From Methylobacterium sp. Leaf118 (lineage in GTDB: Bacteria > Pseudomonadota > Alphaproteobacteria > Rhizobiales > Beijerinckiaceae): a DNA stretch of 41,038 nt. Both the position numbers and the translations under genes were made by a program. The stretch covers positions 1 to 41,038 of the forward strand of contig NZ_CAKLBV010000045.1 of NCBI RefSeq assembly GCF_920984675.1. The letters run 5' to 3'. Shown here in pieces: positions 6,938 to 18,115 of the stretch (position 1 is its first letter; each line of letters begins with the position of its first letter). The notes under the pieces were generated by a model, which did not search any database, was not told the origin of the DNA, and worked only from the letters and a program-made list of their open reading frames with translations.

Positions 6938-8665
6938 TCAGGCGCCGGGGGCCGCCGTCGCCCCCGCCTTCGCCCCCGCGTTCGCCCCGTCTGCGACGGG
7001 CGTCGCCGCCCCGTCCCGCAGGCCGCCGACCAGGGTGTCGAGGCTGGTCCGGCCCTCGGCAAAGCCCGCCTCGCTCAGGATCGCCCCGAGAATCGGGCTG
7101 TTGTACTGATAGCGCAGCAGGTGGCCCGACAGGGTGTCGCCGAGGCTCGCCGAGACGCCGGTGCCGGTGCCGCCGCCCATCATCCCGCCCGCGTCGAAGA
7201 TGCGGATCGAATCGATCTTCTCCACCGCCCGCATGCTCTCGCGCAGGGCATCCGGGATGATGCCGAGCCGCTTCAGGCCGGTCTCGAAGGTGCGGGCCTC
7301 GGGCGAGAGGGCGTTGCGGGCCTCGTTCATGACGCGCTCGCGCTCGGCCTCCGCCCGACCGAGCTTGGCGATGGCCTCCGCCTTGGAGGCGGCGGCGGTC
7401 GCCTCGGCCTCGGCGAGCGTGGTGATGGCGTTGGCCCGGTCCTCGGCCGCGCGGCGCTCGGCCTCCGCGGTCACGGTGATGCCGGTGGCCTCCCGCTCCG
7501 CCTCGCGCTTGGCGGCGATGACGGTGACCTCGCGCTCGCGCTCGGCGATCTCCTTCGCCTGCGCCGTCGCCACCCGTTCCTCGGCCGCGACGGCGAGCGC
7601 CTCGGCGGCCTTGGCGGCGGCCCGCGCCTCCGATTCCTTCTGCGAGCGTTCGGCGATCTTGATGGCGTTGTCCTGCAGGATGAGCTGGCGTTCGCGCTCG
7701 GCCTCCGCGTTGCGCTGGGCGATGGCGAGATCCGCCTCGATCCGGGCGCTCTCGGAATTCTTGCGCGCCTCGGCCTCGCGCAGGCGCACCGCCTGCTCGC
7801 GCTCGATCCGCGCGGTCTCCTCGCTCTGCTGGGCGCGCTGCTCGGCCTGCGCCGTCTCGGCCCGGGTCTCGGCGGTCTTGTTAGCGATGTCGCGCTCCTG
7901 GGCGAGTTCCGCCTCGCGGGTGGTGCGCTTGATCTCGAGCTGCTTGAGCGCGGTCTCGCGGTCCTTCTCGGCGACCGCCACCTCGGCGTCGCGCTCGGTG
8001 GCGTTGCGCTCCTTGCGCCGCTGCTCGGTGATCTCCTTCAGGCGGGCCAACCCTTCCGCGTCGAAGGAATTGTCGGGATTGAAATGCTCGATCGAGGTCT
8101 GGTCGAGGCGCGTCAGGGAGGCGGATTCGAGTTCGAGGCCGTTGTGGCGCAGATCGCCCGAGACCGCCTCCTGCACGCCCTTCACGAAGGCGGCGCGCTT
8201 CTCCTGCAGGTCGGGCAGGGTCATGCCGGCGGCGACCGAACGCAGGGCATCGACGAACTTCGCCTCGATCAGCTCGCGCAGCAGCATGGCGTCGTTGGTG
8301 CGGTCGCCGAGCGTCTGGGCGGCCAGGGCGATCGATTCCTCCTTCGGCTCGACCCGGACGTAGAACTCGACCGTGATGTCGGCCCGCAGCCGGTCCTTGG
8401 TGATCAGCGATTCGTTGCCCGAGCGCTTCACCTCCAGCCGCAGGGTGTTGAGGTTCACCATGGCGATGGAGTGGAAGACCGGCAGCAGCACCGCGCCCCC
8501 GTCGACCACGACCTTGCGCCCGCCGAGCCCGGTGCGGACGAAGGCGGTGTCGCGCGTGGTGCGCCGGTAGAGCCGGCTGAAGACGAAGCCGATGCCGAGC
8601 AGCGCGACGACGATGATGCCGGCGATCACCAGCAGGCTGAAGAGACCGGATTCGACCATATCCAT
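6938..8665 (-). CDS. yqiK: YqiK-type flotillin / SPFH membrane protein
   Basis: A 575-residue flotillin-family protein. An N-terminal hydrophobic anchor (about residues 7-30) is followed by an SPFH/band-7 domain (RLYRRTTRDTAFVRTGLGG to about residue 200). A very long Glu/Ala/Arg-rich coiled coil (about 205-460) carries many AEAERE-type repeats, and a C-terminal tail assembles oligomers in relatives. Flotillins scaffold membrane microdomains and are linked to membrane stress. The start ATG at 8665 has AAGGG about 9 nt upstream. It is the last gene of the pspA-yqiJ-yqiK unit, 27 bp after yqiJ. The gene symbol is by analogy with the E. coli YqiJ-YqiK pair. Confidence 0.92.
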   Translation of the reverse strand: MDMVESGLFSLLVIAGIIVVALLGIGFVFSRLYRRTTRDTAFVRTGLGGRKVVVDGGAVLLPVFHSIAMVNLNTLRLEVKRSGNESLITKDRLRADITVEFYVRVEPKEESIALAAQTLGDRTNDAMLLRELIEAKFVDALRSVAAGMTLPDLQEKRAAFVKGVQEAVSGDLRHNGLELESASLTRLDQTSIEHFNPDNSFDAEGLARLKEITEQRRKERNATERDAEVAVAEKDRETALKQLEIKRTTREAELAQERDIANKTAETRAETAQAEQRAQQSEETARIEREQAVRLREAEARKNSESARIEADLAIAQRNAEAERERQLILQDNAIKIAERSQKESEARAAAKAAEALAVAAEERVATAQAKEIAEREREVTVIAAKREAEREATGITVTAEAERRAAEDRANAITTLAEAEATAAASKAEAIAKLGRAEAERERVMNEARNALSPEARTFETGLKRLGIIPDALRESMRAVEKIDSIRIFDAGGMMGGGTGTGVSASLGDTLSGHLLRYQYNSPILGAILSEAGFAEGRTSLDTLVGGLRDGAATPVADGANAGAKAGATAAPGA

Positions 8666-8692
8666 CGGGCGTGACCCTTCGTGTCAGGGAGA

Positions 8693-9346
8693 TCAGAGGT
8701 CCGGCCCGGCGGGAACCGCGACGTAGACGGCCTCCGCCCGGTCCACGATCAGGACGCGGGCGCCGGATTCCATGGCCGGCGCGTCCGGAGCCGCACGGGC
8801 GCGCAGGAAGTGGGTGTTGCCGTGGCGGTCCACCGCCCGCACCTGCCCCGGAAGCCCCTGGTCGAGCGGCCCGAGGGTGACCTCCGCGGTGACCCCGATC
8901 AGGTCATCGGCGCTGACGACGTAGCTCTCGTCGCGGGGGATCAGGCGGGCGACGGCCCGGGTCGAGACGCGCAGCGCCGGCACCGTCGCGGCCCCGGCGA
9001 GCAGCACCGCGAGGGCGGCCGGCAGCGGCGCCACGAGGGCGGCGGCGAGGCCCTGCAGGACGAAGCCGGCGAGCGCGAAGGCGGCGAGCCCGAGGATCAG
9101 CAGGATCAGGAAGGGCACGCGGCCGAGATTGATCCACGACATCAGCGCGGCCGGAGAGGCGCCCGCTTGCGCATCCGCCGCCGTCGCGAGGTCGCCGCCC
9201 GCGGCCTCGTGGCCCATCGCGCCGTCGACGAGGCCCGACAGGGATTGCCCGACGAGGAGGGAGAGAGCCTCCACCAGGACGAAGCCGGCCATCACCGCCG
9301 CCGCCAGGGTGAAGGGAAACAGCGCGGGGCCGACGAGGCCGCTCAT
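8693..9346 (-). CDS. yqiJ: YqiJ-type inner-membrane protein with OB-fold domain
   Basis: A 217-residue membrane protein. The first hydrophobic segment covers about residues 7-35, and two more (about 73-95 and 100-125) follow a soluble loop. The C-terminal soluble part (about 140-215, VSADDLIGVTAEVTLGPLDQG...GNTHFLRARA) looks like the NfeD/YqiJ OB-fold. NfeD-like partners work with flotillins at the membrane. The ATG at 9346 overlaps the pspA stop (TGATG), so translation is probably coupled. A GTG one codon upstream is also possible. Confidence 0.88.
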   Translation of the reverse strand: MSGLVGPALFPFTLAAAVMAGFVLVEALSLLVGQSLSGLVDGAMGHEAAGGDLATAADAQAGASPAALMSWINLGRVPFLILLILGLAAFALAGFVLQGLAAALVAPLPAALAVLLAGAATVPALRVSTRAVARLIPRDESYVVSADDLIGVTAEVTLGPLDQGLPGQVRAVDRHGNTHFLRARAAPDAPAMESGARVLIVDRAEAVYVAVPAGPDL

Positions 9347-10488
9347 CACGGGCGGCCCTGCTTCAGGGCGGCCAGCCGCCGCTCGATGGCGTCGTCGCGG
9401 TGCAGCCGGTCCAGCTCCTCGACCGACGGATCGGCGGCGGCGGACGTCGTGCCGGTGATCCGGTCGATGGTGCGCAAGGAGTGTTCGAGCTGGCGCGCGC
9501 GCTGGGCATCCTCGCCGCCATAGCCGGTGAGCGGGTCGGTGGCCTTGGGCGGGGGATTGCGCAGGAGCGCGATCCGGTGCTCGGCGTCCCGCCGGGCGGC
9601 GGTGGCCGCCTGCATCGCCTTGGCGGCCGCCCCGTGCCGCTCGGCCACGTCGGCGAGGCTCGAATCGATCGCCTCGATCTGGCTTTCCAGGTCGAGTTGC
9701 CGGCTGATGCCGGCCCGGGCCAGATCCTCGCGCCCGCTCGACAGCGCCAGGGCCAGCTTTTCCGGCAGCGCCGTGCGCTCGCCGTCGAGCTGGCCGCGGC
9801 GGGCGGTGAGGCGGTGCTCCTCCGCCCTGATCCGGCCGAGGTCGCGCCGGGCCTCGTCGATCACCGCATCGATCTCGCGCAGGGCCTGCTCGGCGACCGC
9901 GAGGCCGTTGCGGTCCTCCACCGCCTCGAGGGCGGCGTTGGACAGGCCGCCGATGATCCGGCCGACGCGGGTCAGGATGGTCTCGGACATGCGGGTCTCC
10001 TCTTTCGGGGCGGGGGCGGTGACGGTGACGCCCACCTGGATGGTGAGGGCGTCGCCCGCGAGCGTGAGGCGGGCGCTGGAGAGTTCGCCCCAGGGACCGT
10101 CATAGCCCTCGACGCGGTAGGGCATGGTGCGCCGGCCGCAGAGGGTGGAGAGGGCGATCTCCGAGGCGCTCTTCACGCTGAAGAGCTTGTCGTCCAGGGG
10201 CATCGACACGACGCGCTCCGGGTCGAGGCCGGCGGCCTGCTGGGCGAAATCGCGGATGCCGAGGGTGACGAGGCGGGCCGGCAGCCCGGTCTCGTCGCGC
10301 ACGCGCCCGTAACCGTGCTCGATCAGGGCGACGACGTTGGCCCGCAGCCCGTGCTCCCGCCGGACCTCCTCGAGGATGGCGAGCATCCGCCGGTAGGCCC
10401 CGAGCAGGGCGCGCACCGCGTCGAGATCTCCCGGCCCGGGCAGGAGCCGGTAGGTCAGACGAGAGGGGAGCGTTCCGGATCTGGGCAC
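9346..10488 (-). CDS. PspA/IM30 protein with an in-frame TnpB-like N-terminal half
   Basis: This is one uninterrupted frame of 380 codons from the GTG at 10488. Residues 167-380 form a PspA/IM30-like protein (MSETILTRVGRIIGG, then a long helical coiled coil) that should bind and protect the inner membrane. Residues 1-166 resemble the start of TnpB (IS605/IS1341 OrfB) proteins. A first beta strand is followed by helices with AYRRMLAILEE and YGRVRDETGLPARLV, then a beta barrel with STLCGRRTMPY, EGYD and SSARLTLAGDALTIQV. No RuvC nuclease domain follows. An internal ATG at 9990 with a strong AGGAG may yield PspA alone (214 residues). It heads the operon with yqiJ and yqiK. Whether the full fusion is made is unknown. 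Confidence 0.8.
   Translation of the reverse strand: MPRSGTLPSRLTYRLLPGPGDLDAVRALLGAYRRMLAILEEVRREHGLRANVVALIEHGYGRVRDETGLPARLVTLGIRDFAQQAAGLDPERVVSMPLDDKLFSVKSASEIALSTLCGRRTMPYRVEGYDGPWGELSSARLTLAGDALTIQVGVTVTAPAPKEETRMSETILTRVGRIIGGLSNAALEAVEDRNGLAVAEQALREIDAVIDEARRDLGRIRAEEHRLTARRGQLDGERTALPEKLALALSSGREDLARAGISRQLDLESQIEAIDSSLADVAERHGAAAKAMQAATAARRDAEHRIALLRNPPPKATDPLTGYGGEDAQRARQLEHSLRTIDRITGTTSAAADPSVEELDRLHRDDAIERRLAALKQGRP
9991..10488 (-). other. TnpB-like wedge/REC segment lacking RuvC
   Basis: The 166-codon upstream part of the pspA frame. Its order of elements (strand, helical insertion, beta barrel) and its length fit the part of TnpB that precedes the RuvC domain, which here would begin just where PspA begins. 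The resemblance was judged by eye from remembered archaeal and bacterial TnpB sequences. No transposon ends, TnpA gene or omega-RNA could be recognised nearby. Confidence 0.55.
9997..10002 (-). promoter_or_regulatory. strong internal ribosome-binding site for stand-alone PspA
   Basis: GAGGAG on the minus strand, 6 nt before the ATG at 9990. It is positioned to start PspA alone inside the longer frame. It suggests two products, or an old gene boundary that has lost its stop codon. Confidence 0.7.
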
Positions 10489-10493
10489 GAATC

Positions 10494-10524
10494 GAGGCTA
10501 AAACACCGAATCGGTGTTTTCAAG
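10494..10524 (-). promoter_or_regulatory. promoter with embedded perfect palindrome (putative operator)
   Basis: On the minus strand a TTGAAA hexamer (10519-10524) and a TAGCCT hexamer (10496-10501) are 17 nt apart. The spacer and hexamer edges form a perfect palindrome, AAAACACCGA-A-TCGGTGTTTT on the plus strand (10500-10520). A -10 at this place would start transcription at about 10488, the GTG itself, so the mRNA could be leaderless. A repressor dimer on the palindrome would block the promoter. The palindrome could also act as a weak terminator for trmL. Confidence 0.5.
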
Positions 10525-10609
10525 ACGCGCGCAACCCTCGGGTGGCGCGGACCGACCGGACGGCGCAAGCCGGGTGCGGGAGAGCACGCGGACGCGGCCC
10601 GCCGATCCC

Positions 10610-11059
10610 TCACCCGACCTGCCGGATCGCCTCGCCGACGATCATCGCGGCGCAGACCGCGACGTTGAGGGAGCGCATCCCGGACCGCATCGGCACCGCG
10701 ACCCGGATGTCGGCGGCGGCATGGACCGCCTCGGGCACGCCGGCCGATTCGCGGCCCATCATTAGGCAATCGCCGTCGCGGAAGGCGTGCTGGGTGTAGG
10801 GCAGCGCCCCCGCCGTGGTCGCGAGCACGAGGCGGATGCCCTCCGCCTGGCGCCACGCCTGGAACGCGGCCCAGGAGCGGTGCCGGGTGATCGGGACCTG
10901 GTCGAGGTAATCGAGGCCGGAGCGGCGCAGGTGCCGGTCGGACACGTCGAAGCCCGCGGGCTCGACGATCTCGACGGCGAGCCCGAGGCAGGCCGCCATG
11001 CGCAGCAGGGTGCCGGTGTTCTGCGGGATATCGGGCTGGTAGAGAGCGAGGCGCAGCAT
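10610..11059 (-). CDS. trmL: tRNA (cytidine(34)-2'-O)-methyltransferase
   Basis: A 149-residue SPOUT methyltransferase that modifies the wobble base of tRNA-Leu isoacceptors using SAM. The sequence has the TrmL N-terminus LALYQPDIPQNTGTLLRMA, the SGLDYLD segment, and the knot region LMMGRESAGVP...VPMRSGMRSLNVAVCAAM that binds SAM. Its length equals a minimal TrmL. It is divergent from the ABC exporter and lies upstream of the pspA operon, which has its own promoter. Confidence 0.95.
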   Translation of the reverse strand: MLRLALYQPDIPQNTGTLLRMAACLGLAVEIVEPAGFDVSDRHLRRSGLDYLDQVPITRHRSWAAFQAWRQAEGIRLVLATTAGALPYTQHAFRDGDCLMMGRESAGVPEAVHAAADIRVAVPMRSGMRSLNVAVCAAMIVGEAIRQVG

Positions 11060-11195
11060 TGAGGGAGGTCGGGCGGTGCAGGGCTGGGGCGGCCGTGCCG
11101 CAGGGCTGCGGGGTTGGCCCGTCGCCGCGGAGGCTTACCTCAATCCCGTCCCGTCCGCGCCTCCCCCCTCCCCGCTTCCCGCTCCCAGAGACACA

Positions 11196-13052
<1,857 letters not shown>

Positions 13053-13074
13053 CCCCGGACAAGGGACCAGACGC

Positions 13075-14481
13075 GTGAACCGGACATCAGGCCTCGCGGC
13101 GACGGGCCCGCGCCGCGCCACGCCCTGGCAGGACGAGGTGCGGGCGACGCTGACGCTCTCCGCGCCGCTGGTCCTCATCAACCTCGCCCAGCACGGGCTG
13201 ATCGCCTCGAACGCGGTCCTGCTCGGCCGGCTCGGCGCCGAGCCGGTCGCGGCGGGCGCGCTCGCCACCAGCCTCTACCTGCTGCTCTACATCGGCGGCA
13301 TCGGCCTCACCTCGGCGGTGGCGCCCCTGGTGGCGGCGGCGGCGGGCGGCGGTCGATCCGACGCGGGGGCGGTGCGGGGCATCGTCCGGGCCGGTTTGTG
13401 GCTCGGCCTGCTGCTGGCCGCCGGGCTGATGCCGCTCCTGTGGCACACCGAGAGCCTGCTCGCCCCGCTCGGCCAGGACCCGGCGGTTCTGCGCGAGGCC
13501 GGCGCCTATATGCGGGTGCTGCAATGGTGGATGCTTCCCGCGCTCGCCTTCATGGTGCTGAAAGGCGCGCTCGCCGCCCTGCAGCGGCCGGGCCCGCCGC
13601 TCGCCGTCAGCCTCGCGGCGCTGCCGCTCAATATCGGGCTGGGCGCGTTCCTGGCCTTCGGGCCGCCGGAACTCGGCCTCGTCGGCGTGGCCCTTGCCAC
13701 CGTCCTCACGGAAAGCCTGGCCCTCGCCGCGCTGGTGATCGTGATCGGGCGCGATCCGGCCTTGCGCCGCCACCGGATGTTCGCCGGCCTCTGGCGCTTC
13801 GACTCCGAAACGCTCGGCCGCCTCGTGCGCCTCGGCGCCCCGATGGGCGTCGCGGGCGTGGCCGAGGCCGGTTTGTTCGAGGCCGCCACCGTCGCGATGG
13901 GCACCTTCGGCACCGTGCCGCTCGCCGCCCACGCGGTGACGCTGCAGATCGCGGCGACCTGCTTCATGGTCCCCAACGGCATCGGACAGGCGGCCACCGT
14001 GCGGGTCGGGCGGACCTTCGGCGCGGGCGACCGTGACGGGTTGCGCCGGGCCGGCGCCGTGGCCCTGGGGCTCGGCTTCGGCGTCATGGTGGCCTGCGCG
14101 CTCCTTCAACTCGGCATGCCGGGCACGCTGATCGGTCTCTTCCTCGATGCCGAGGCGCCCGGCGCCGCCGCGGTGCGGCCGGTGGCCATCGGCCTCCTGG
14201 CCTTCTCGGCGCTGTTCGCGGTCTCGGACGGCGTCCAGTCGGTGGCGCTCGGGGCCCTGCGCGGTCTCCAGGACACGCGGGTGCCGATGCTGATCGCCCT
14301 CGCCGGCTACTGGGGCCTCGGCGTCCCCCTCGGCGCAAGTCTCGCCTGGGGCGCGGGCTGGGGCGGCCAGGGCATCTGGGCGGGCTTCTGCGCCGGGCTG
14401 CTCGCCGTTTCGCTCCTGCTCGTCGCTCGCTGGCTGCGGCTGAGCCGGGCGCCGCGTCCGTTCGGCGCAGCTTCGGGCTGA
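13075..14481 (+). CDS. MATE-family efflux transporter
   Basis: A 468-residue inner-membrane protein with about 12 hydrophobic segments in two related halves, typical of MATE exporters that expel drugs or organic cations in exchange for H+ or Na+. The N-terminal APLVLINLAQHGLIASNAVLLGRLG segment and the central IGQAATVRVGRTFGAGD segment fit the family. The start is the GTG at 13075, with AAGGGA about 9 nt upstream. It is probably co-transcribed with the ABC exporter. The substrate cannot be told. Confidence 0.92.
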   Translation: MNRTSGLAATGPRRATPWQDEVRATLTLSAPLVLINLAQHGLIASNAVLLGRLGAEPVAAGALATSLYLLLYIGGIGLTSAVAPLVAAAAGGGRSDAGAVRGIVRAGLWLGLLLAAGLMPLLWHTESLLAPLGQDPAVLREAGAYMRVLQWWMLPALAFMVLKGALAALQRPGPPLAVSLAALPLNIGLGAFLAFGPPELGLVGVALATVLTESLALAALVIVIGRDPALRRHRMFAGLWRFDSETLGRLVRLGAPMGVAGVAEAGLFEAATVAMGTFGTVPLAAHAVTLQIAATCFMVPNGIGQAATVRVGRTFGAGDRDGLRRAGAVALGLGFGVMVACALLQLGMPGTLIGLFLDAEAPGAAAVRPVAIGLLAFSALFAVSDGVQSVALGALRGLQDTRVPMLIALAGYWGLGVPLGASLAWGAGWGGQGIWAGFCAGLLAVSLLLVARWLRLSRAPRPFGAASG

Positions 14482-14483
14482 GC

Positions 14484-14508
14484 GGAACCGCCCGCCGACC
14501 CTCCGGTT
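14484..14508 (+). promoter_or_regulatory. EcfG-type general stress promoter
   Basis: GGAAC (14484-14488), then 17 nt, then GTT (14506-14508), matching the GGAAC-N16/17-(C)GTT pattern of sigma-EcfG promoters in the PhyR-NepR-EcfG response. It lies right after the MATE stop and would start an mRNA near 14515, about 30 nt before the ATG at 14545. Sigma use is inferred. Confidence 0.55.
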
Positions 14509-14544
14509 CCGATGGCGCATTCCCCCAGGCAGCGGCAGGACGAC

Positions 14545-14892
14545 ATGGCGGACAAGGACGACCACGCGGCGATCTGGAGCGGGTTCAAGGAGGCGGTGAA
14601 CATGACCGCCGCCGAGCTGGAAACATTTTTGGAAAGCGACGCGAGCCGCTCGGTCGGCCAGAAGACGAGCGGCGGCGAGGCGACCGGCCACAAGGAGGGC
14701 CGGCGGATCGTCGCGATCCTCCACACGAAGAAGGCCGACCTCTCGGACGACGATTACGCGCACATGACGAAGGTCGTCGGCTACGTCCACCGCCACCTCA
14801 AGCAGGGCGGCCCGGAGGACCCGGCGCAGCGGAAGGACTCGCCCTGGCGGCTGTCCCTGATGAACTGGGGCCACGACCCGCTGAAGGATTAG
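14545..14892 (+). CDS. DUF3140 family protein
   Basis: A 115-residue soluble protein. The core (SGFKEAVNMTAAELETFL, then SGGEATGHKEGRRIVAIL, then a helical end with YAHMTKVVGYVHRHLKQ) matches DUF3140, a small family of unknown function. The ATG at 14545 has AGGA 5 nt upstream. An earlier ATG at 14512 would lie at or before the predicted transcription start, so the shorter form is preferred. The EcfG-like promoter suggests induction in general stress or stationary phase. Confidence 0.85.
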   Translation: MADKDDHAAIWSGFKEAVNMTAAELETFLESDASRSVGQKTSGGEATGHKEGRRIVAILHTKKADLSDDDYAHMTKVVGYVHRHLKQGGPEDPAQRKDSPWRLSLMNWGHDPLKD

Positions 14893-15102
14893 TCGGGAAC
14901 TCGTCCAGGCGGGCCCGAGAGACCGAGCGGTGAGCGCCAAAGCGGCCGAGGGGAGAGGGGTTTGACCCTCGGGCGCTGTCGCCGAGTCTCCCGGGGGGGT
15001 CAGCCCATCGCCCGGGCGATCGTCGCCAGGACGGCTCTTTCCGTGCGGAGGCCGCGTCGCCTCCGGCCGCCCACCGCTCGGGCCGATGCGCGCCCGTAAA
15101 GC

Positions 15103-16200
<1,098 letters not shown>

Positions 16201-16255
16201 GGGGCCGACCTGTCGCACGAAGCGCGCCGGCCGGCCAGTCCCGGCGGCGCGGCGG

Positions 16256-17794
16256 TCAGCGCCCGCCGCCCACCCTCTGGAGCTTTTGCGCCTGCGGAGG
16301 CTCCAGGCCGGGGGGCGCTTGGCAGGTCCGGTTCCGCCCCTCGGATTTGGCCCGATACAGGGCCCCGTCGGCCTGGCGGTAGAGCGCCTCCAGGGTGCCG
16401 CCCTGGATCGGAACGGCCCCGGCGAGCCCGATGCTCACCGTGACCGGCCCGATCTCGGCGCCCTCCACCGCGAGGGCGAGGCGCGCGGCGGCGGCATGGA
16501 CTCGCTGCGCGACATGGGCGCCGCCCGCGAGATCGGTGCCCGGCAGGAGGATGGCGAATTCCTCGCCGCCGATGCGGGCGACGCGATCGCTCGGCCGGCG
16601 CACGCTCTCCGACAGCGCCTCCGCCAGCCGCCGCAGAACGGCGTCGCCCGCGGCGTGGCCGTGGCGGTCGTTGTAGCGCTTGAAGTGGTCGGCATCGACG
16701 ATCAGCAGACAGAGGGGATCGCCGCTCCGGTGGGCCTGCGCCCAGGCCTGCGCGAACGTCTCCTCGAAGCAGCGGCGGTTCGAGAGCCCGGTCAGAGCGT
16801 CGGTGCGCGAGAGCCGGGCCAGCTCCTTCTCCGCCGCCGCGCGGCGGCCGAGTTCCCATCCGCACAGCAGCGACAGCCCGATCGTCAGGCTGCACAGGGC
16901 GAGCACGATGCCGCCGATCACCGCGGCCTTGGCGCGCCACTCCGCCTCGATCTCCCGCGTGCTCAGGGCGACGTTGAGGACGAGGGGCAGGCCGGCGACC
17001 CGGGTGAACCGGTAGACGCGCTCGATCCCGTCGCTCGTGGTGGGCGCGACGAAGCTGCCCTGGCCCTCGTGCAGGAAGCGCTGGAAGTTCTCCGCCTCCG
17101 CGAAGTTCGGGGCCGGAACGGGATCGGCCTGGGGGTAGCGCACGATGCGCGTGCCGTCCTCGTGGAACAGGTTGATCGTGCCCGCATGGCCGAGCTCGAT
17201 CCGGTCGAACAGGCGCTGGAAATAGGCGAGCGACAGGCTGCCGAGCACAACCCCGCCGAACGAACCGTCGGGCTTCTCGATCCTGCGGCTCAGCACGACG
17301 ATGCTTTGGCCGTTCAACCGCGAGATCAAGGGCTGGCTGATGGCGAGCCCGAGGTGGGGATCGGCCTCGTGGAGCTTGAAATAGGGGCGCGCGGCACCGT
17401 TGATCCGCCGGGGCGGCCAGCCGGCAAGGTCGTAGACGGTGTTGCCGTCCTCATCGAGGACGAGCATCACGCCGAGATCCTTGGCGTTGACGGCCCGGTC
17501 GAACAGCACGAGCTGGCGGATTTCGGGGCTCATCGCCGACAGGCTCGGCATCTTGAGATTGTCGGCGATGCCGAGAAGCGCGAGGTCGATGATCTCGAAA
17601 TTGCGGGCGACGTCGCGCTCGATCACCTGGAGCAGATTCCTGGAGGTCTGGGCCGCCTTCTCCCAGGCGTCCCGGCGCAACTCGAGCAGCATCACGACGG
17701 AGACGGCGGCCATCCCAAGGCTGGCCACGATGCCGAGCGCGATCCAGACCCAGGTCGACCGAATACAAGCGGCAAGACCTGCCGGCATGCCCAT
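16256..17794 (-). CDS. membrane diguanylate cyclase with periplasmic CACHE-like sensor
   Basis: A 512-residue enzyme making cyclic di-GMP from two GTP. An N-terminal membrane helix (about residues 15-37), a large periplasmic CACHE-like sensor (about 40-275) and a second helix (about 285-310) precede a C-terminal GGDEF domain. The active site is GGEEF at 409-413. The inhibitory I-site RxxD (RPSD, 400-403) is intact 5 residues before it, so product inhibition is expected. No EAL domain follows. The ATG has AGGGGG about 8 nt upstream. A PilZ protein and flagellar genes in the same window suggest a motility/attachment output, but this is inference. Confidence 0.95.
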   Translation of the reverse strand: MGMPAGLAACIRSTWVWIALGIVASLGMAAVSVVMLLELRRDAWEKAAQTSRNLLQVIERDVARNFEIIDLALLGIADNLKMPSLSAMSPEIRQLVLFDRAVNAKDLGVMLVLDEDGNTVYDLAGWPPRRINGAARPYFKLHEADPHLGLAISQPLISRLNGQSIVVLSRRIEKPDGSFGGVVLGSLSLAYFQRLFDRIELGHAGTINLFHEDGTRIVRYPQADPVPAPNFAEAENFQRFLHEGQGSFVAPTTSDGIERVYRFTRVAGLPLVLNVALSTREIEAEWRAKAAVIGGIVLALCSLTIGLSLLCGWELGRRAAAEKELARLSRTDALTGLSNRRCFEETFAQAWAQAHRSGDPLCLLIVDADHFKRYNDRHGHAAGDAVLRRLAEALSESVRRPSDRVARIGGEEFAILLPGTDLAGGAHVAQRVHAAAARLALAVEGAEIGPVTVSIGLAGAVPIQGGTLEALYRQADGALYRAKSEGRNRTCQAPPGLEPPQAQKLQRVGGGR

Positions 17795-18078
17795 CGTTCG
17801 CGCCCCCTAGCGATCCATCCCGACACTCCGGTCACTCATGCCTCAGAAATTCTGAACATGCTCTCTACAAGTCGCGGCGCTGGACAATCCTGTACCGTTC
17901 CCAACGCGGTCGATTGAACCCGACCGAAAATAATACAAAGGAGGAGCGGCCCGCGGGAATCCGTCAAATGTTTTTCGACTGCTCAATTCTTGCAGCCGGT
18001 CGCGAGGCCAACCGACAGATCTTCCGCCCGCGCGCACCGATGTTCCTGCAGCCGAATGCGACCCGCGCGGCCGTTCCC

Positions 18079-18115
18079 GAGACGCGTCTTGGATCGCGGA
18101 TCCCTGACGCGTCTC
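18079..18115. repeat. 37-nt near-perfect hairpin in a gene-free stretch
   Basis: GAGACGCGTC pairs with GACGCGTCTC, and inside it GGATC pairs with GATCC around GCG. This gives 15 bp with one 2-nt mismatch. There is no T run on either side. It lies in a 463-bp stretch (17795-18257) between the DUF1902 gene and the cyclase gene, in which I find no convincing gene. It may help end the serA-side transcript. Confidence 0.6.

Noticed and set aside
13087..14940. Minus-strand open frame of 617 codons opposite the MATE gene
   Set aside because: Charged low-complexity shadow; the MATE and DUF3140 genes on the plus strand have clear families.
14946..14972. CCGAGGG...CCCTCGG stem between the DUF3140 gene and mtnA
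   Set aside because: Only 7 bp with a 13-nt loop and no T run; too weak to call a terminator.
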